A stretch of DNA of 5,889 nucleotides. Source: Planctomycetota bacterium. Lineage in GTDB: Bacteria; Planctomycetota; UBA11346. Each line of letters begins with the position of its first letter. Position 1 is the stretch's first letter. Under the pieces are notes generated by a model. That model searched no databases. It was given only the letters and a program-made list of their open reading frames with translations, and was not told the origin of the DNA. The translations under genes were made by a program, and so were the position numbers. Below, piece by piece: positions 4,775-5,889 of the stretch. The stretch lies in assembly GCA_007131555.1 (NCBI GenBank), contig SLQH01000357.1, forward strand, positions 1-5,889, in the 5' to 3' direction.

Positions 4775-5889
4775 ATGGGCTGGCTGATCTACCTTGTTCA
4801 TGCCCACTGGATCGTGCGCGGTCTGGTCTTGGTGGGCGCATTGATCGGCATCGCCTGGTCCCTGCGCAGGATGTGGCAGCTGCATGCCGCGACTCTGCGC
4901 CAGCGCCAGGACGAAGCCACGCAGCGTCGTCAGGCCCGGATCCGGTCCCGCTCGGCTCGTCAGGCAGTCGCCACGCCCACGCCCACCCCGACACCGGCTC
5001 CCGAAGAACCCCAACAAGAGGACCTGTTGTCGGTCCTGGCCAGCCAGGAGACCGGGCGCATGCCGGTCATGGATCTCGGCCATGCTGAGACCCGCCGCCT
5101 CGGAGCCACGCCGCCACCTTCTGTTACTGAAGAAGACGAAGCGCCCTCGCCGACAGACCGCGATACCCGCTATCCCATAGATGGCGGAGCCGTGACCCGG
5201 CGTGACCTGCGTCCTCCGGCCAAGGATGCCAGCACCCAGATTCTCCGTGAAGTCCCCCCGCAAGGCATTGATGCCAATCTGCAGGCAGCGATCCGTGGCG
5301 CGGTTGAAGACAGCCTGCGCGAAGAAGGCAGCGACACCCTCTTCAAGGATTTTGCCGACACCGATCACGCCGAGGAGCCTGCCGACTCGACGACCACCGA
5401 TGTCGATGAAGATGAGGCGGACCAGGACATCGGCGCTGAGACCACCAATCGCATGACGCCGGTCGATACCGATGCCGCTGAAGGCGATGTCGGCCTAGTG
5501 GACAGCGAAGACGACAGCGAACCAGGGCCTGACGACGAACAGCTCCCTGACAGCGCTGCTGACGACCAGGACGACGACCTTGAAGCACGACGGCGACGGC
5601 GGCGCGTCTCCCAGGAGATCATCCACCACAACGCCCAGCGTCACGAAGAACTGGGCCTGCACATCGGCATCAGTCCTGACGGCCCGTCTGAAGCAGAGGT
5701 CTCCATCAGCGCTGCAGACAAGCAACAGCGTCTACGCCAACTAGGACTGGCCGATGACGATGGCGATAGCGATGAAGTGACCCTGTCAGCCCCGGCGAGC
5801 GATGTCATGGCTCGCGTTGAGGCCGCCATTGCCGCCATGGGCGGCGACGAGGAAGACGCTGTCCCGGCATCCAGCGATAACGCAGCGCC
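4775..5889 (+). CDS. Single-pass membrane protein with long acidic tail (3' end outside window)
   Basis: The frame is open from the ATG at 4775 to the window edge, giving 371 residues without a stop. AAGGAG lies 8 bases before the ATG, and the gene starts 13 bases after the methyltransferase stop codon. Residues 14-30 (VRGLVLVGALIGIAWSL) form one membrane segment. A strongly basic, coiled-coil-prone stretch follows (31-63, many Arg and Gln), so the bulk should lie in the cytoplasm by the positive-inside rule. Then come a TPTPTPTPAP linker (67-76), a Pro/Glu-rich part, a short possibly folded piece (154-193, ILREVPPQGI to LFKDF) and a long Asp/Glu-rich disordered region (196-270). A run of six arginines (272-277) is followed by a helix-like segment (278-293) and more acidic sequence. 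The layout recalls ZipA-like or scaffold proteins (N-terminal anchor, charged linker, distal domain), but I see no sequence match. Function is unknown, and any folded C-terminal domain lies beyond the window. Confidence 0.8.
   Translation, partial: MGWLIYLVHAHWIVRGLVLVGALIGIAWSLRRMWQLHAATLRQRQDEATQRRQARIRSRSARQAVATPTPTPTPAPEEPQQEDLLSVLASQETGRMPVMDLGHAETRRLGATPPPSVTEEDEAPSPTDRDTRYPIDGGAVTRRDLRPPAKDASTQILREVPPQGIDANLQAAIRGAVEDSLREEGSDTLFKDFADTDHAEEPADSTTTDVDEDEADQDIGAETTNRMTPVDTDAAEGDVGLVDSEDDSEPGPDDEQLPDSAADDQDDDLEARRRRRRVSQEIIHHNAQRHEELGLHIGISPDGPSEAEVSISAADKQQRLRQLGLADDDGDSDEVTLSAPASDVMARVEAAIAAMGGDEEDAVPASSDNAA

Noticed and set aside
4736..5368. 210-codon minus-strand open frame and smaller minus-strand frames opposite the last gene
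   Set aside because: Arg/Ser- or Gly-rich shadow peptides; the plus-strand frame is open for 371 codons with a good ribosome binding site and a membrane segment.
1..5889. CRISPR array, tRNA or rRNA
   Set aside because: No regularly spaced repeats, no cloverleaf with CCA-type end and no rRNA-like sequence seen.

Overview
This is a high-GC bacterial window with strong AAGGAG-type ribosome binding sites. It comes from a Gram-negative-type cell, since one gene encodes a lipoprotein with a clear lipobox. No rRNA, tRNA or phylogenetic marker is present. The GTAG-headed REP-like hairpins are common in Xanthomonadales and Pseudomonas relatives, but they and the rhodanese active-site style also occur in other high-GC phyla such as the PVC/planctomycete group. 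I therefore do not name a lineage.

Layout. Bases 1-526 hold no convincing gene; they are C-rich and repeat-bearing, with a REP-like double hairpin at 256-303. A small periplasm-facing rhodanese-domain lipoprotein follows (527-955). Bases 956-1349 are non-coding but structured: a 168-bp fold-back MITE-like element (973-1140) with about 20-bp terminal inverted repeats in a C-TA-G context, then an independent long imperfect hairpin (1161-1241). A minus-strand hypothetical gene (1350-1751) and the plus-strand cluster that starts at 2006 diverge from a 254-bp spacer carrying a plausible promoter in each direction.

The plus-strand cluster (2006 to the window end) has four tightly packed genes: a membrane-anchored NTF2-like small protein, a glucose-6-phosphate isomerase (PGI) family protein, a class I SAM-dependent methyltransferase, and the N-terminal 371 residues of a single-pass membrane protein with a long, acidic, low-complexity tail that runs off the window. 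Gaps of 39, 71 and 13 bp make one operon plausible, though the spacing alone does not prove it.

The most notable observation is in the PGI-like protein. It keeps the overall family pattern, including the C-terminal PFDQPG segment with its lysine. By motif alignment, however, the residue expected to be the catalytic glutamate is valine, and the expected ring-opening histidine region (DQHS-like) reads ACYG. It is either a very divergent isomerase using other residues or a non-catalytic sugar-phosphate-binding paralogue. The second notable observation is that removing the MITE-like element and one TA copy restores a 7-bp stem with a 7-base loop just after the rhodanese stop codon, as if the element had jumped into the loop of a hairpin or terminator.
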